Notes: generated from the sequence alone by a model not told the origin. Shown: positions 1 to 13,926, numbered from the stretch's first letter. The stretch: 64,000 nucleotides of DNA from Psoroptes ovis (GCA_002943765.1 PQWQ01000012.1:1563501-1627500); one strand, 5' to 3'. Numbers and translations are program-made.

Positions 1-14
1 CTTTTCGGACAACC
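1..14. repeat. Right end of a ~75-bp TIR MITE cut by the window edge
   Basis: The window opens with CTTTTCGGACAAC. This is the right terminal inverted repeat seen in complete elements at 15979-16054, 34147-34222 and 62231-62305. The rest of the element lies outside the window. Confidence 0.6.
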
Positions 15-3000
15 ACCGAATATTGAACATTTGTATTTTTTCATATTATATTAAGCATCTTTTTTCCAATGCTGATATTAACTTGATATACACATGCATT
101 CATTCATACGAATATATTAATAAATTGAATTTAAGCTTTTTTATTCTTCTTCGAAAGCAATTTTCCGAGCGAAAAAAAAACTTGAAAACTTGAATTTTCA
201 GTTGGAAATTTTCACTGGAAAACAAAGATGGTCCATCGATGATTTCGAAGAGGAATTATTTCAGAAAAGGAGCCCAAAAAATGGTGAATTATATCCATGT
301 ATATGTCTTTCTGAAAATTTTCAAAAAAATCAATTAACATCATTTTATTGTTTTATTACAAGAATTAATGGAGAGAGCGAGAGAGCCAGAGCAAGATGGA
401 TTGAAAGGAAATTGATTTTCGAAATGAATTTGAAATGATTGAAACTATTTTACGATGGCTTTTTATTGTAATTTGATTCGATTATTATCATTTTATGTTC
501 GGTTTTCCATAATTTTAACATTTTTTCGTAAACATGAATGTTTCAAGTAATAATTTCAATCAATGAAATGAATGATGAACCAATGTGGCTCGATGAATCA
601 ATTTGAATGTTCAATCGTTGAATGAGTAAATGAATATGGAATGGAATAGAGAATTAAAGGATTTCGGTTTCTTCGAATTTCTTAAATTTCTTGGAAATTC
701 TTTGAAACTTCTCTAAGAAAAATGCTTTTAGTGGTGAATCCAAAGGGAGAGAAATGAAGATGCTTCTAAGGCTTGAAATTTTCATCCGAAAATTAATTGC
801 CAAGCATTGCATTTGCTTGGGCTTAATATTTTCTAGAGTTTGTTTCTTAGTTTTCTAAGCATCAAAAACAGGGTTGCAGAGAAGATGCTTTGGAGATGAT
901 TTGTGGCTAGATTAGGCACTCGATCTTTCATAAGATTGAGAGATTTTGAAAGCTTTTTTTTCGGGGACTAAAAAATTTGTAGTCGTTGAAATTGATGATT
1001 GTAAGTCGATGATCACAAAGACTGAGCAATCATTGAATCGCAATCATTGGATTTTAGACTTTTTTCTTCACAAAAAAACAAATTAATAAATTGATTTCAA
1101 TTTCAAATCGGTCATTGAAATTGAAATCAATTGAAATTATGGTTTTTTTGAATTGTTTTCAATCGATTTTTCTACTTTGAAAACGACTCGATTTGTTCAA
1201 GAAATAATTCTGGAGAAAAGCTTTTCTCAGAATCTTTTGTAATTTAATCTATACGAACAAACAACAACAAAAAATTTAGACCAAAATAGACCAAAAGAAA
1301 GAAACAAATTGATCGAATCAATCAATCAAAAAATTTAATTTTGAAAATAACAAAAAATAAACGAGAAAACTTTTATCAAATTTTCTTGGTTACTTTTTAG
1401 CTTAGCAAAGTATCAATTTGTGTGTGTGTGTGTGTGTGCAAATGACCACAGCCGAATATGATAATCACTGAAGAAGGCCGTAAATTGCAGTCTCTTCGGG
1501 CTTCAACGTTACTTTTGCCTGCTTATTTTGCTGCCAACATATTTCACGTTTAAACACAATCAAACATACAAACAAAACAAATACACATGTGAATATTACA
1601 GTCATATATCATAAATCATTACAATTGATTACATATTTTCAGGTTGGCAACCAAGTAATTGCGCTATTCAGTCGAAGACTTTGCAGCGAAAATCAATGGA
1701 TAAAAAGCCGCAATTATTTAATTGCCGGATCCAAATACTTTGAATGAAATGAATTTATTCATAAGACAAATGCACACACACACACACACGAACATATGGG
1801 TATGTACAGTGTGGAAATGAATGAATTCATTTGCAATTTCCAATTCAATTGCTACCGAGTTGTTCCGAAATTCTGGAAAAATTTTGAAAAATGAAAAAAA
1901 ATATGACAGAACCAGATTCATTTAATTCAGACCAACAAACAACAGAGAGAATCAAATGAATCAAATGTTTTAAATGTTTTGTGATTGTACCGAAAAAAAA
2001 AGAATGAAAAATGAAATAAGGTCCAATTCAAATCAATTGTTTTTTGGCTTGAAAACAAAAACAAAAACAAAGAATTGGTACAAACATTTGGCCGTACGAA
2101 TCGACTGAACAATTATCATTGTATATTCGAATATTCGTTGGTCCATGTCGTTGCTGTTCGTGTTGTTTTGTTTTGATGATTATTTTTATCTTGAAACAAT
2201 GGTCATTTGTTGTTGACATCGAACGATATACGGAGAAGTAAATGCGCCAGAAAGACAGAGCAAAAGTAATGAGAATAATAGTAACAATAAAAGTAATCTA
2301 TTAATTAAACAAATGAATGAATGTATGGTTGTTCATTTGTTTGTTGTGATCATTTGTTTCGAATAAAAAAAAAACATTATTATTGTCCATTATTGTTCAT
2401 TGACAACAATTCGGTGAACAATCAAAGATATTAAATAATGAATAATAATAAAAATAATTTCAATGAATATTTCTCGCATGAATATTTAAATATTTAAATT
2501 GCAAATAATAATCGTCAACCGTATGGTCGTTGTTTAATGAATTAAAATTTTGACCAACATTGCTTTTGGTTGGTCAAAGAACAAATGTGTTTTGAAAAGC
2601 TAAAAATCTTCACTGGTGATTCCTGGTGTTGATAATTATTGTCAATAAGCATTTGGTCTTAAGAATCAGATTTATCGCTTGTTCAAAGATTTCTTCAATT
2701 CTGTCAATGACATTCATTCTTCAATCATACGAATATTCCTATTTATTCTTTGTTTTGTGGCTAAAACCACAAAAACAAATGGACCAAAATTTTGACAGAA
2801 TCGAGGAAATTAAATTCCCAATTAAAGGCAAGAAAAAAAAAAACTTGGAACAATTGAAACAATCTCGAGAGACAAAACTGAATAAGTAAAAATAAAAATA
2901 AATAAATGAAATTACTAAGAAATATTTACTCAAAATCTTTGCTACAATCAATTCTAATCGATCAAAACACTTTTCAGCGCTCATTAAACGCTTACATTAA

Positions 3001-5050
3001 AGTGAAGATTTGATTTTCTATTTTCATTTTCATTCAATTGTCATTTATTAAAGTGGTAACTATTAACAACCATATTGATTATTTCAACAAAAGTGAAAGA
3101 CTGAAGAATCAAAATGAAAACAACAAAAAATGAAATCAAATCGATCACATGTGATGATGATGATGATGATACATAATGAGTAGCAAATAGCATTCAAAAC
3201 ACACACAAATAATTATGTATCAATTGTTATAAATCTATTCGATCAATCAATTAATCAATAATCAAAATCGATCGATCGATCAATCATCAATCAATTTTGG
3301 TTGATTATAAGTAAGAATAACAAATGATTTCTGTATTTCTGATTTGAAATATTGTAAATAAGAATCGTAATGTAAAAGAATCATCATCATTAAATCTTTC
3401 AAATGATGAATCAAAATATGGCTTCGAATCGGGTCCCAGAAAATTGAATCGCTTGTTTTGTTCATTCGATGAATTTAAGGTCGATAAGGTTGTTCGATAA
3501 TAACCGAAAGTTTCTTTACCAAGAAACATGAACATATAAAACATTATGTTCCAATTATGTTGATATTATTTTTCCTTGGAATTTTCAATTTCAGGTATAA
3601 TACTAGCAAGGTATTTATATTTACCAAGGTTTTTATACATAAATGATTTACCAAGATAAAAAAACAAACAAATGATAATAATGTTTGATGATGATGATTA
3701 GATAATGATTACTTCATTCATTTTCATTCATGTTCATTCTTTTAATATTTGCTCTCTCTGTTTTTGATCATCATTATTATTATTATTATCATCATCAGAA
3801 CATATCCCGTACCATTTGTTTTTTTAGTGATTTATATTTGTAATAATGAAAATAATAATAATGTTGGTCATTATTATCATTATTGTGATTGTTATTTCGC
3901 TTAATTCCACTGAAAAACAAAAACAAAACATAAACATACGTAAAATATATTTTCATATGAATCTTCCATTTCGGAAAAATTCGGATAATTCCAGGTATTT
4001 ATTTATTTATTTTTTTGTTTTCATTTCAAAATTTTCCAAATTTAAAAAATGATTCTGTTTTTGAATATAGTAATGATAATAATGATAAACAAACAAATAA
4101 TACAATTATATGTGTTTGTGTTGGTCGATATGTTTGGATTTAATTTTTTTTTTTTTCATTCGTTTGTTGTTATTGATGAAAATCCTTGTTGAATACAATA
4201 CAAACACAATTGAATATTGCATTTTCCAAAACATATTCAAATACAAAACCATATATAAATGCAAATATACAACCAATGAATTTGAACACACAGAGAGAGA
4301 GAGAGAGAGAGAATCAACCTAGAGAACCAACAGAGAATCAATGAAAGAATGAATGATCTTAATAATAATAATAATGATAATGATGATGATGGTCGATAAT
4401 TCCCAAATGGAATTTCAGAAATAAATGTTTCCATGTTTTTTGTATTTTTGGATTTTTTTTCTCGATTTTTTGGATTTTCAATTTTTGATTCTTTAATTCT
4501 TGATTCAATTCCATTTATTTTTATTTTCATTTTCATTTTCAATTTAAATGAATGTTTTGTTTTTTTTTCGTTTCAAAAATAAGCCAAAATTTCAATTGAA
4601 ATAACAAAAAACATTGAAATAAATAAATAAATAATTCTTATCGAATCAATGAAATGGACAAATGGTCAACTAGAAATGGACAAATGGAATGGTAATTCTG
4701 TTCGACCATCATCATCATCATCATCAATGATGATCATTATGTTATTATCTTGTCAATTTTTATGTTCGTGCTCTTGTTTTTGTTTCATCACCATCATGAC
4801 TACTGCCATCGTCAGCCAAGCACCAAGAATATTCAAGAATCATCGATATCGATAGATTCGAATGGTCAAAAAATGGCTTTGCTTTTTGGTGAAATAATTC
4901 AACAATAATTTCATAACATTAATTAAATATTATTATTTGAATAATAATAATAATAATGATTATGATTATGATTTCGATGATGATGATTGTTGCTTAGATT
5001 ATTGAATATTATTGACTTTTACAGATGTAAAAAAGAACAAGAAACATTCA
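15..5050. other. AT-rich non-coding stretch with microsatellites
   Basis: No supportable gene. Seen here: a (GT)n run near 1421-1439, a (CA)n run near 1773-1790, GAT/ATC trinucleotide runs near 3150, 3690 and 3775, and a (GA)n run near 4291-4312. Two blocks of higher GC at about 1441-1555 and 1640-1735 stand out from the background. Both carry short open frames next to AG acceptor-like sites, but I could not build a gene from them. Confidence 0.5.
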
Positions 5051-5057
5051 CGGATGA

Positions 5058-5282
5058 ATGAATCTCTTCAAAGAAGAGAAATCATATGCATCAATGGCGA
5101 TGATTGGAATCGTTGAAAGTGCTGAAACACCACCATTCGTCTACGATTGCACCATTTTCGATTCAATTCAATTCAATGTCGATATCGATGTCTGCGTTGA
5201 TTTGTTTCAAATGACGATCTTGTACCCAATGACCATGGTGTTACCATGTGTGTGTGTGCCTCAACAATCGTATGAAATTTGA
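5058..5282 (+). other. Coding-like island, unrecognised (about 74 codons)
   Basis: An ATG-initiated open frame sits in otherwise low-complexity DNA. Its composition is balanced, with several Cys, Asp, Val and Pro, and it is less repetitive than its surroundings. I recognise no domain and no partner exon. It could be an isolated exon of a long-intron gene, a decayed gene, or chance. Confidence 0.2.
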
Positions 5283-8200
5283 AACATTTGTACATTTAAA
5301 ATCACATTTAAAATGTAATGTATTTAAAATGTAATTTTAAATCGATTCCGTAATCGATTTTGAAAATCGATTTTCAAAATTTTCATTTTGTAATTTGGTC
5401 AAAAAAAAATGTTTGAAATTCAAATAAATAATGAATAAATGATGAATAATGATTCAAAGTGACGATTAGTTTTTTTTGTGAAATCATTTCGTAATCATTA
5501 CCGAAATCGATTGATCATTGATCGATTGATCTTCGAGCAATGAATTATCAATCAGCAATCAATCAAACAACTGAATTACAATTGATCACAGTCGAATGTA
5601 GCAATTCACGATATCAACGAATGAATAATTGATACATTATCTTCTTGTCTATTCGTTTTGGTGCAAAATGGTCATCGTAAATCGATTACGATCATAATGG
5701 TCAATGATAATGATCATGATCGAAAGCGAAATGTATCATTTTGATGAAATATATCATTTTGGTCGATGAGAATTCCGATGAAATTTCACCATGTTGTTTA
5801 GTCGAAACATTTCATCAAAAATACACAATCGATTATTGATTGAAGTGAAATTGATTTGAGTAGAAATTGATTGGCAAAGTGAAAAATACATGCACACGAA
5901 TGAAGTGTTTGAAAGTGCTGTTGGCAAGTGTTATTTCAAGACGATAATGATTTACTCGAGTTGTCAACTTGTCGATTTAGAATTCGACATGGAAATGATT
6001 ATGAAAATGATTGGAAGAATTGTTTGAAAAGTTTTTTAAAGTTTGTCAAAGGGTGAACACTCATCGAAAACAATAACAAAAAAATGAATTTTCAAATTTT
6101 TTCAAAGAATTTTGAAAATTTAAAGTTTGGAAATTCTTCCTACCCTTCAATGAAATCCAATTTAAACAAAAATATTTTGTCAATATATGATTATCCGAAA
6201 GAATATTTTGGCCAACATTTGCCTAAATATTGTCAAATATTTTTCCAATAATCAAATATTTACCGAAAATCGATAAACATTGACTCGTTAAAATGACTCG
6301 TTAAAGATTTAGTTAAAATTGTTTGATCATTTAAAAATTTTTTTAAAACCATTTTTCAATTCAATCAATTTGCATCAATCATTCAATGATGATTATGAAA
6401 ACATTAAAACATCGGAATACATCGATGGCCACCGACACCGAAAACAAAACAACACGACCATGAATTTATTTGATGAACAACTGATGAACGAATGATCACT
6501 AAATAGATCAAATAGAATCATGTTTATCATAGTATGGCAACTCTTCAAATGGTAAATTATGTGAAAACTGAATAATTTCTCGCTTGATATTGGATACGTT
6601 AATACAATCCTATTCAATTCAAAGACGTGGAATTGCATCAACATTGAGCTGAATTGATTGCTGTTTTTTTTGCGGGCTTAAAGGACCAAATACAACTAAA
6701 GGAGCGAGCTTGAGATCGATGTAAATACAGAATTATTTTAATATATTCAACAATAATATATTTGAATTGCAAAAAAAAATCAAAATCAAAATAGATCAAA
6801 AAATGAAAAAAAAAAATTTTTGTTTTGAAATTTAAATCTTTGTGAAATCATTGAAATTGAGATTCTATCGACGAGGGATCATTCTTTGTTTACCGAATTC
6901 TGAAGAATTTGTGAAGATTTTCTCGTTTGTTTGTGTGTATGTGTGTGTGTGTCTATGTTTATTTATTTTTAAAATTGAATTATCATAATAATAATAGAAG
7001 ATTGAAATGGAAAAATCAAATTTCAAAAATTTTCAAATTCTTAAATTTCGAAATTCTAAGATTCTCAAATTTTGAAAATTTGAAAATTCAGAAATTTTGA
7101 AATTCTCTGAAAATTCTCAAATTCTCAGGTTCTGGAAGTTTTAAAATTTTGAAATTTTCAAGTTTTTTTTTAGTTTGAACTTACGTAATGATTATATAAG
7201 GGGAAAAATTAAGACGATGATGATGATGGAAAGCACACAGAGAGAGAGAGGATTCAATTTGTTTATTTCTTATTTATATTTTTGAAATGATATACGATGA
7301 AAATCAATGGAATGAGAGTGAGTTTCTGTGTTTACACATGTATGTGCGAATATTAATGAATTTTCAAACTTTTGAATGATAAATCAAAACACTTAATAAC
7401 AATAATCAGGTTATAAATCATTCGAATCATTAACACTTGGACTTCTTTGAAACAAATTGCTTTGAACTTTTGAGAAATGCTTGAAGCATTGAAACAATAG
7501 AAAGAAATCAATTTTGATGAAATATGAGATCATTTAAAGTTGAAATTGAATTAAAGTTGAGTTAAGTTGAATTTGAATTGGATTGAAATTGAAATTGGTT
7601 GAATTGAAACGATTGAAATTGAAACAAAAAAAAAAGAAATAATAATGATAATGATGATCGAATTGAAACAAATTGAATGGATTGGATAATTACGATGATT
7701 TCACAAACAATCTTTGATCTTTGAAATTGAGAAGAAAACGAATCAATATGTACACAAATTACCTGGAAAATTCGTTGATAATTCAATTATTGTTCGATTA
7801 TTTTTTCGGGAAAATAGTCGGTTTTGTTGTAGTTGTTGTTGTTGTTGCTGAATAAGATTGAATGGTCACAAATATCAAATAACAAAATAAAATTTTGATC
7901 AAATCAATTAAAATGATGAAAAAATGAAAACATTTTTCTTTTTTTTCTTCATATTGTTTGACATTTGAATCATCATTTTGTTTTTAAAAAAAAATGTTGA
8001 ATCTATGTGTTGAATATTGATTAGTAATCGATTGTATTGATTTGATTATTTTATCAAATAAAATTAATAAAATTAAATGATTAATCAATTAATTGATTAT
8101 TGTTGTAATTGAATGATTGATTTTTCGATGAATTTCGATGAATTTTTTTATGAAATTTCAGTATAATCGAATTGAAATTTCATTGAATTTTTCATTTTCC

Positions 8201-9680
8201 CATTGGATTTTCTATCTAAAATTATCATTGAAAATTTAAAAATTAAATTTTAAAAAACGATAAAAAACGAACAATAAATAAAATGCACAGGGACTCGAAA
8301 TATTCACTGACACACATAAACCGAGACACACATACCGACACACACACACACAGAATTCACAATTTCAATTCACAATTGAATGAATTTGAAGAAAAAAAAA
8401 TTGAATGAATTTAATCAAAAATTGAATTCTGATAAAATTTCATTAAATTAAATTGAATTTAATTGTAAATTCAATATGATGAAATTCAATTGAATTCAAT
8501 TCAGCCATTTGATCATATTATATTGAGTACATCAAAAATCGGGCTATTCAATATGTTGGTTTTGAATTAATTTCAAATTAATTCTTTGAATTGAAGAATT
8601 GAAAAATTAATTTCACAAAAAAAAATCAATTATCATTAATCGAAAATAATGGGAAAATGAAAAATTAATAAAATATCATAAATTCATGATCATTGATATG
8701 ATATTGAGATACATAAAGACACATAAACACATGTCAAGATATACATTCACACACCAAGATACACACCATTTCGGTAATCAAATAGATAGATCATCATCAT
8801 CAAATTGCCAAATCAATCCATGATATCATCATCATCATCATCATTGTAATTATCATTATCATCACTGTTATTGTTGTTTCGATGCCGTAAATTCATGTAT
8901 CATGTCTTCTGTGCATCATTCATTCATTTATTCATTCATACATTCATTGGTATTCGTGGATCCGCTGATTCTGTATTCGTTGATTCATGGATTCGGTAAT
9001 CCTGTATTCATTTGTATTCACTGATTCTTTATTCGTTGATTTTCTCCGACAAAAATTTTGAAATAAATTCTTCAAGAAGCAAAGCACAAGCAATAGAAAC
9101 ACACCAAACAAAAAACAGAATTCACACTATGAACATGTATTCACACGATACTTGAACACACACACACACACACAGACACATATATTCAATATTGAATACA
9201 GAATCAAAAGAATATTCAATAAAGTTAAAACATCATTCTGTGCAGAATCACACGAATCATATAAATGAATGTGTTTGATTGTTTTTTTTTTTTGAAACGC
9301 ATATTCTGCATCGAAATTTTTTTTCCCACCGAAAGTTTCCATTGCAATTCATCATAAAATAACTGTGATAATGAACAAATTCGGCGAGGATTGTGTATGA
9401 TTCCGTAGGATTCTGCGAGTTTTATCGAGATTCTGTGAGTTGTGTGTGAGCCTTGTATAGGATTCTACAAGAATCATTCTACAGGATTCTGAATAGGTTT
9501 CTGTATTGGTTTCACCGGAATCAAATGAGTGTTCGAGAGATTTGAATGTCTTTGGTACGCATGAACATATGAATTCGGTATGATCACATCATGATAAACG
9601 GTAAATGATGATGAACGACGTCTTCGACGACGACGACAATGATTCGGTAATACGGTAGACCTCAGAGAAACCGAAAAAAC
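5283..9680. other. AT-rich non-coding stretch
   Basis: No gene seen. It holds GT/CA runs (near 6930 and 8340-8350), long stretches of imperfect TTGAAATT-type simple sequence (about 7015-7170 and 7500-7670), ATC runs near 8830, and loosely repeated short words around GATTC (about 8930-9490). Confidence 0.5.
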
Positions 9681-9687
9681 CAGAATT

Positions 9688-9915
9688 TCACCATTTTTTT
9701 TTCAAATGATTAAATTGGAATTGAATGGTTTGAAATTGATATTCGGTGGCAGTAGCATTGATATGATTGAAACGATAATCAAAAAGAAATTTATAGAATT
9801 TCATTCCGTTTTTCGTCGGGTCCCACCGAGCACGGCCCCGCATGAAATACGGCCATAGTAAAACGTCATAGAACACGCAGACACCGAACACTACACCAAC
9901 TTGAAAATGAATCAA
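9688..9915 (-). other. Coding-like island with a hydrophobic start, unrecognised
   Basis: An open frame on the minus strand contains GVVFGVCVFYDVLLWPYF followed by a basic stretch (RGRARWDPTKNG). The middle (about 9800-9870) is clearly more GC-rich than its surroundings. No ATG in a good context and no splice partner was identified. It may be an exon of a membrane protein or a decayed gene. The opposite strand is less plausible. Confidence 0.2.
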
Positions 9916-9927
9916 TGAATACTAACA

Positions 9928-10200
9928 ATGATGATGATGATGATGGATATAATAACCCTTTGTTATTTGACGCCTTTTTCGGCAGCAATTTTCGAAGCAT
10001 TTCATTCAATGGTGTTACCATTGGTGAAATTGCTATTAATTGCACCCATATACACATTCGTTTGGATCGATTGTGTGCGGCAACCACAATTCATCAACGA
10101 AATGATGGTGGCTCTTGGTGCGCCTGTCGAATTCAATGATTATGATAATAATAACAATCGACGCAATGGCAGCTGGAGTTTCACTGTATTATTTCATTAA
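9928..10200 (+). other. Coding-like island with hydrophobic segment, unrecognised
   Basis: An open frame reads through a hydrophobic stretch (VLPLVKLLLIAPIYTFVWID) and then a polar tail with an Asn run, ending in TAA. Codon use looks like real coding sequence and unlike the flanks. The frame starts in a GATG repeat, so the ATG is uncertain; an alternative acceptor-like site (CTTTTTCGGCAG) lies inside at about 9975-9986. A TIR element begins only a few bases after the stop. Confidence 0.3.
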
Positions 10201-10204
10201 AGGT

Positions 10205-10277
10205 GTTGTCCAATAAATTCTTGTTGATAAATCTATGGAAACAGTCATATAAAATCGGCCAAAACTTTTCGGACGAC
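10205..10277. repeat. ~75-bp TIR MITE (GTTGTCC... family)
   Basis: The left end GTTGTCCAATAAATTCTTG and right end AAAACTTTTCGGACGAC are imperfect inverted repeats of the same family as the elements at 10375 and 15979. It has no coding capacity. Confidence 0.6.
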
Positions 10278-10374
10278 TTAAAAATTCTCATTGTTTTTAC
10301 ATGAATTTTTGAATTTTCAATTTTTTTAAAAAAACAATGTTCAATGTTTTCATTTTATAATAATAATAATATTA

Positions 10375-10449
10375 AGTTGTCCAAAAATTTTGTCCCGCTT
10401 AATCGAATAGAGTTGTTCATGAAAATCGATAAGAACTTTCCGGACAGCT
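10375..10449. repeat. ~75-bp TIR MITE with TA flanks
   Basis: The left end is AGTTGTCCAAAAATTTTG and the right end is AAGAACTTTCCGGACAGCT. The element is bordered by TA on both sides, as expected for Tc1/mariner-type insertion. It has no open frame. Confidence 0.65.
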
Positions 10450-10620
10450 TAATATTTACATAACGAATTTGTTTGAAGAATTTTTTTTTTTGTTTGAAAA
10501 TTTTCAAAAAATTCATTTCAATTCAATTCCATTCATTCATTCAATTTGTTTGTTTATTTTTCTTTTCAAAGCTGTTCTGTTTTCGATACATTTCAATGAA
10601 ATTCTATGGATTATAATTTA

Positions 10621-10701
10621 TTGGGTTGTCCCATAAGTTCTTGCCGTTTTTTAATTTTTTTTTCAATTCAAGAAACGGCAAGAACTTATGGGACAACCCA
10701 A
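10621..10701. repeat. 81-bp near-perfect hairpin MITE with TA target duplication
   Basis: TTGGGTTGTCCCATAAGTTC opens the element, and its complement closes it at 10682-10701. The two arms match over about 29 bases around a T-rich loop. TA dinucleotides flank both ends (10619-10620 and 10702-10703). The termini resemble mariner-type inverted repeats. This is the best-preserved copy here and could fold into a strong hairpin. Confidence 0.75.
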
Positions 10702-10791
10702 TATAAACCAAACAGAATTTCATTAGCCAAAGATTCAATACAAGAATATCATCATAAGAAGTGTTTGTTTGTTTATTCAATTTTTTCATAA

Positions 10792-12955
10792 TTCAAATTC
10801 TGTTATTTTAGTGGTTTTGGTGGTTTTTCACTCTTATTCTTATTCTTATTCTTGTTACTGTTGTCTATTGTTGAATTTGCTTCTGAATTCTTAATTCTGG
10901 TATTTGGATTAATTGAATTTTACTTCAAAAAAAAAAAAAAAAAAAAATGAATGAATGATCAGTGATTAATGATTAATCAATGTTTCATTCATTCATTCAT
11001 TCATCAAAGACAATCTAAGACTTGAAACACACTTAGACTACCATAGACTTGAAACATACTTAGACTACCATAGACTTGCTTGAACACACAAACAGAGTCA
11101 CGAATAAGACTTTAATTTAATGGATAATTGAAACACTCACGGACACACACACACATTAAGACACACAACAAAAGTGTAGAAACACATTTTTTTTTGGTAA
11201 AATAATAATAAAAATGGAGAAAAAAAAACAATGAAGATTAAAGAATTTAGTAGTGAAGAGCCAGGGATTCAAGAGAATCAAGAGATGATTCATAGAATGA
11301 ATATTCTTGAGAGGAAAATTCTGGTTGAAGCGTATTCTGGAGATATCGAAGTGAAATTTCTTTGGTTTTTGGTAAAAGTTTTTTTTTTTTTTTTTGTTTT
11401 GGTTAAATTTAATGAACAAAACTGGAATGAAAAATGATTTTGAACTCAAAATTGAATGAACAAAATGAATGAATGATTAAGATTCTTTATCCCTTGAAAA
11501 AACAAAAAGAGAGAGCGAGAATATTCTATATCCTAGAATATTCTGTGTCTCAGAGAATATTTTGCCCGAAAAAAAAAAGCTGGAGAGATTTTCCAAGTTT
11601 TTTTTTACTATGTTGAAGTAAAAATTTGGAAAACTTGGAAAAATTCGGAAATAAATAAGAATAAATGAAGAATTACGAGTTAATCAAAGATTGAAATTAA
11701 ACACAGAAAAAATTCTGCATTAAATTCTTTTGTAGAAAATTTTGTAGAACAAATGAACACCACATATATTCACATGTATTCAAATTGAAATATACATTGA
11801 AAAAAGAAATTTCAAAAAGAATCAATAATCAATGATTCTCGAGGATTATTAATACGTAAGAATTGATTCTTAATACAAATTAATTCTAATTCTTGAACGT
11901 ATATTTTTCATCATTATTATTATTTATTTATTTCTTAAGAAATTCTTGAAAATTTCTTAGCTAAAAACTGTCATTTACAACCAATAGAATTATGGAATAG
12001 AGGATTATTAATTTAAAGTTTTGTATTTTTTTTTGTGTATTTGAATCTATTCAATAATGATTCAATATTTGATATCTCAATTCAGAATGAATAAAGGAAT
12101 GGATTAATGAATGAATGAAAAGATGTATAAATGAATGAATGGATTAACACACAAAAAACTTGTACAAAAATCCGATAAAATGTAAGGTTTATTTTGTAAA
12201 ATAAAATTAAGTTATGATAATAAATAATGATAATACTTGAACATATTATTAAAAAAACACATGAATAATCTTTGAATAATATTACTAATAAATAAATAAT
12301 ACCTTTGATTTGATTTCTGTTTTCATTTTGAAACATTTTTTTTCAATTTTCATTTGGAATGAAATTGTTTCATTTTACATACATTTATGAAACAATAATT
12401 CATATATGAAACAGGTCTTTATGATGATAGAATTGTTAAATGGTCCAAGTGGAAAAACCATTGTTTCAAGCTTCAAAATTCGGAAACATGAAATGGTCAA
12501 GTGGACCAATGGACCTACCGTTTTGGACCATGTTTTTTTCGCTCATATCTGCTCATAATAAATTATGCGAATAAAATTTAATTTTAAAAAGGAAAAACTG
12601 GCTGAAAATAATGATGAAAAATTTTGTTTATAAATATTAATTTAATTACAAGGAAAAAAAACGAGATAAAATTGTAAAATAATAATTAAAATTGTAAACA
12701 AATGAATGAAACAAAATGATAATGTAAAATGTAAAATGTTTGAATAAAATTAAACATTGTAACAATGTTTCATTTATTATTCAAAGCCATTATAATGATG
12801 ATGATCATCATCATCGATCCAGTATGAAAATGATGGAAACATTTGTTCTCAATTCAATGTTTGTTTCAATGATAATCGATTCGTTTTTTTTTTCAAATTT
12901 TCATTTGTTTAATTTGAATTTAAATTAATTTAATGGAGTGTTTAAAGTAAACAAA
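10792..12955. other. AT-rich non-coding stretch
   Basis: No gene seen. It holds poly-A and simple repeats, a 27-nt tandem repeat (listed separately) and a CA run near 11143. Confidence 0.5.
11018..11082. repeat. 27-nt tandem repeat, about 2.4 copies
   Basis: The unit AGACTTGAAACACACTTAGA followed by CTACCAT repeats at 11018 and 11045 with one substitution. A partial third unit starts at 11072. Confidence 0.8.
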
Positions 12956-12959
12956 GGTA

Positions 12960-13180
12960 GTGAAAGGTGGTGTATACGAATTTTCTGGCCAAAATTCACC
13001 CAAAACAATTGGCCATAGTTGGTGAATTGAATTACAAAATGAAGCGATCAAACATGGGCTGCTGTTTGTATCCATAAATATCCACCAGCGAATACAAATA
13101 CGGTCTACTGAAAGTCAATGAATTTCAACGATAATAATTCTAACATCATTCGATAACAGTTCGAGACAAAATTTCACGGA
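12960..13180 (-). other. Coding-like island, unrecognised
   Basis: On the minus strand an acceptor-like TTGACTTTCAG (about 13100-13110) precedes open frames with plausible composition, including Trp, Tyr, Pro and Cys. Two frames stay open for long stretches, so the true one is unclear. No family was recognised. Confidence 0.15.
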
Positions 13181-13926
13181 ATAAGTCATTTTTTCCCCCA
13201 TTGATTCTTGCATTTGATTCTATATATGGAATTCAAAGAAACAACAAAATCAAACTTGAATAGAATCGAATTAAATTTTTGAATTAAATATTTTGATTCA
13301 AATCGACATAATATCATCGGATATATATGGGCATCATCAATGTCAAAAACGATCCATGTCAATGGATGATACATGATTTCAATGTTAAATCAAAATGTTT
13401 TGAATTTTGAAAAGTGAATTCGTTACAAAAAAAACAAAAGAAAATAAATATTTTTAATCAAAATATCAAACCATTTTCATTATCGAAACAATCCAATCAA
13501 TGGTAATAATCATAAAGATAATGATAATGATAATAAATATAATGATGATGATCATATAATTATTGAAATATCAACTAATGATATCAATAATAATAATAAT
13601 AATGACGATGATGATGATGGTACTATTCGATGATGATACAATTTGATGATAATATTATTAATTTTAATGAAAAAATGAGAAATAAAAATAAATAAATAAA
13701 TAAAAATTTTTGTTCTTCCTCGCATCACCATTCCCAAATTGTTACCATTAAATTGATCATCATTGAATGATCGATGAAATGATAATGGTACCAAATATTG
13801 AACAACAACGAAAAAAAAAAGATACAGAGTATTCAATTATCATCGTCAAAATATCGTCGATGAACAAATATAATGTTTTTGCCTTTATTTTCAGCTTTAC
13901 AATGATTTGCTTTGTGTCGAATGAAT

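Noticed and set aside
190..438. 82-codon plus frame near the left edge
   Set aside because: The frame begins at a non-ATG codon and has no recognisable domain; the TTTTCAG before it is common in this AT-rich DNA.
1421..1439. Possible CRISPR or satellite array
   Set aside because: Only a GT dinucleotide microsatellite; no spaced repeats anywhere, and the genome is eukaryotic.
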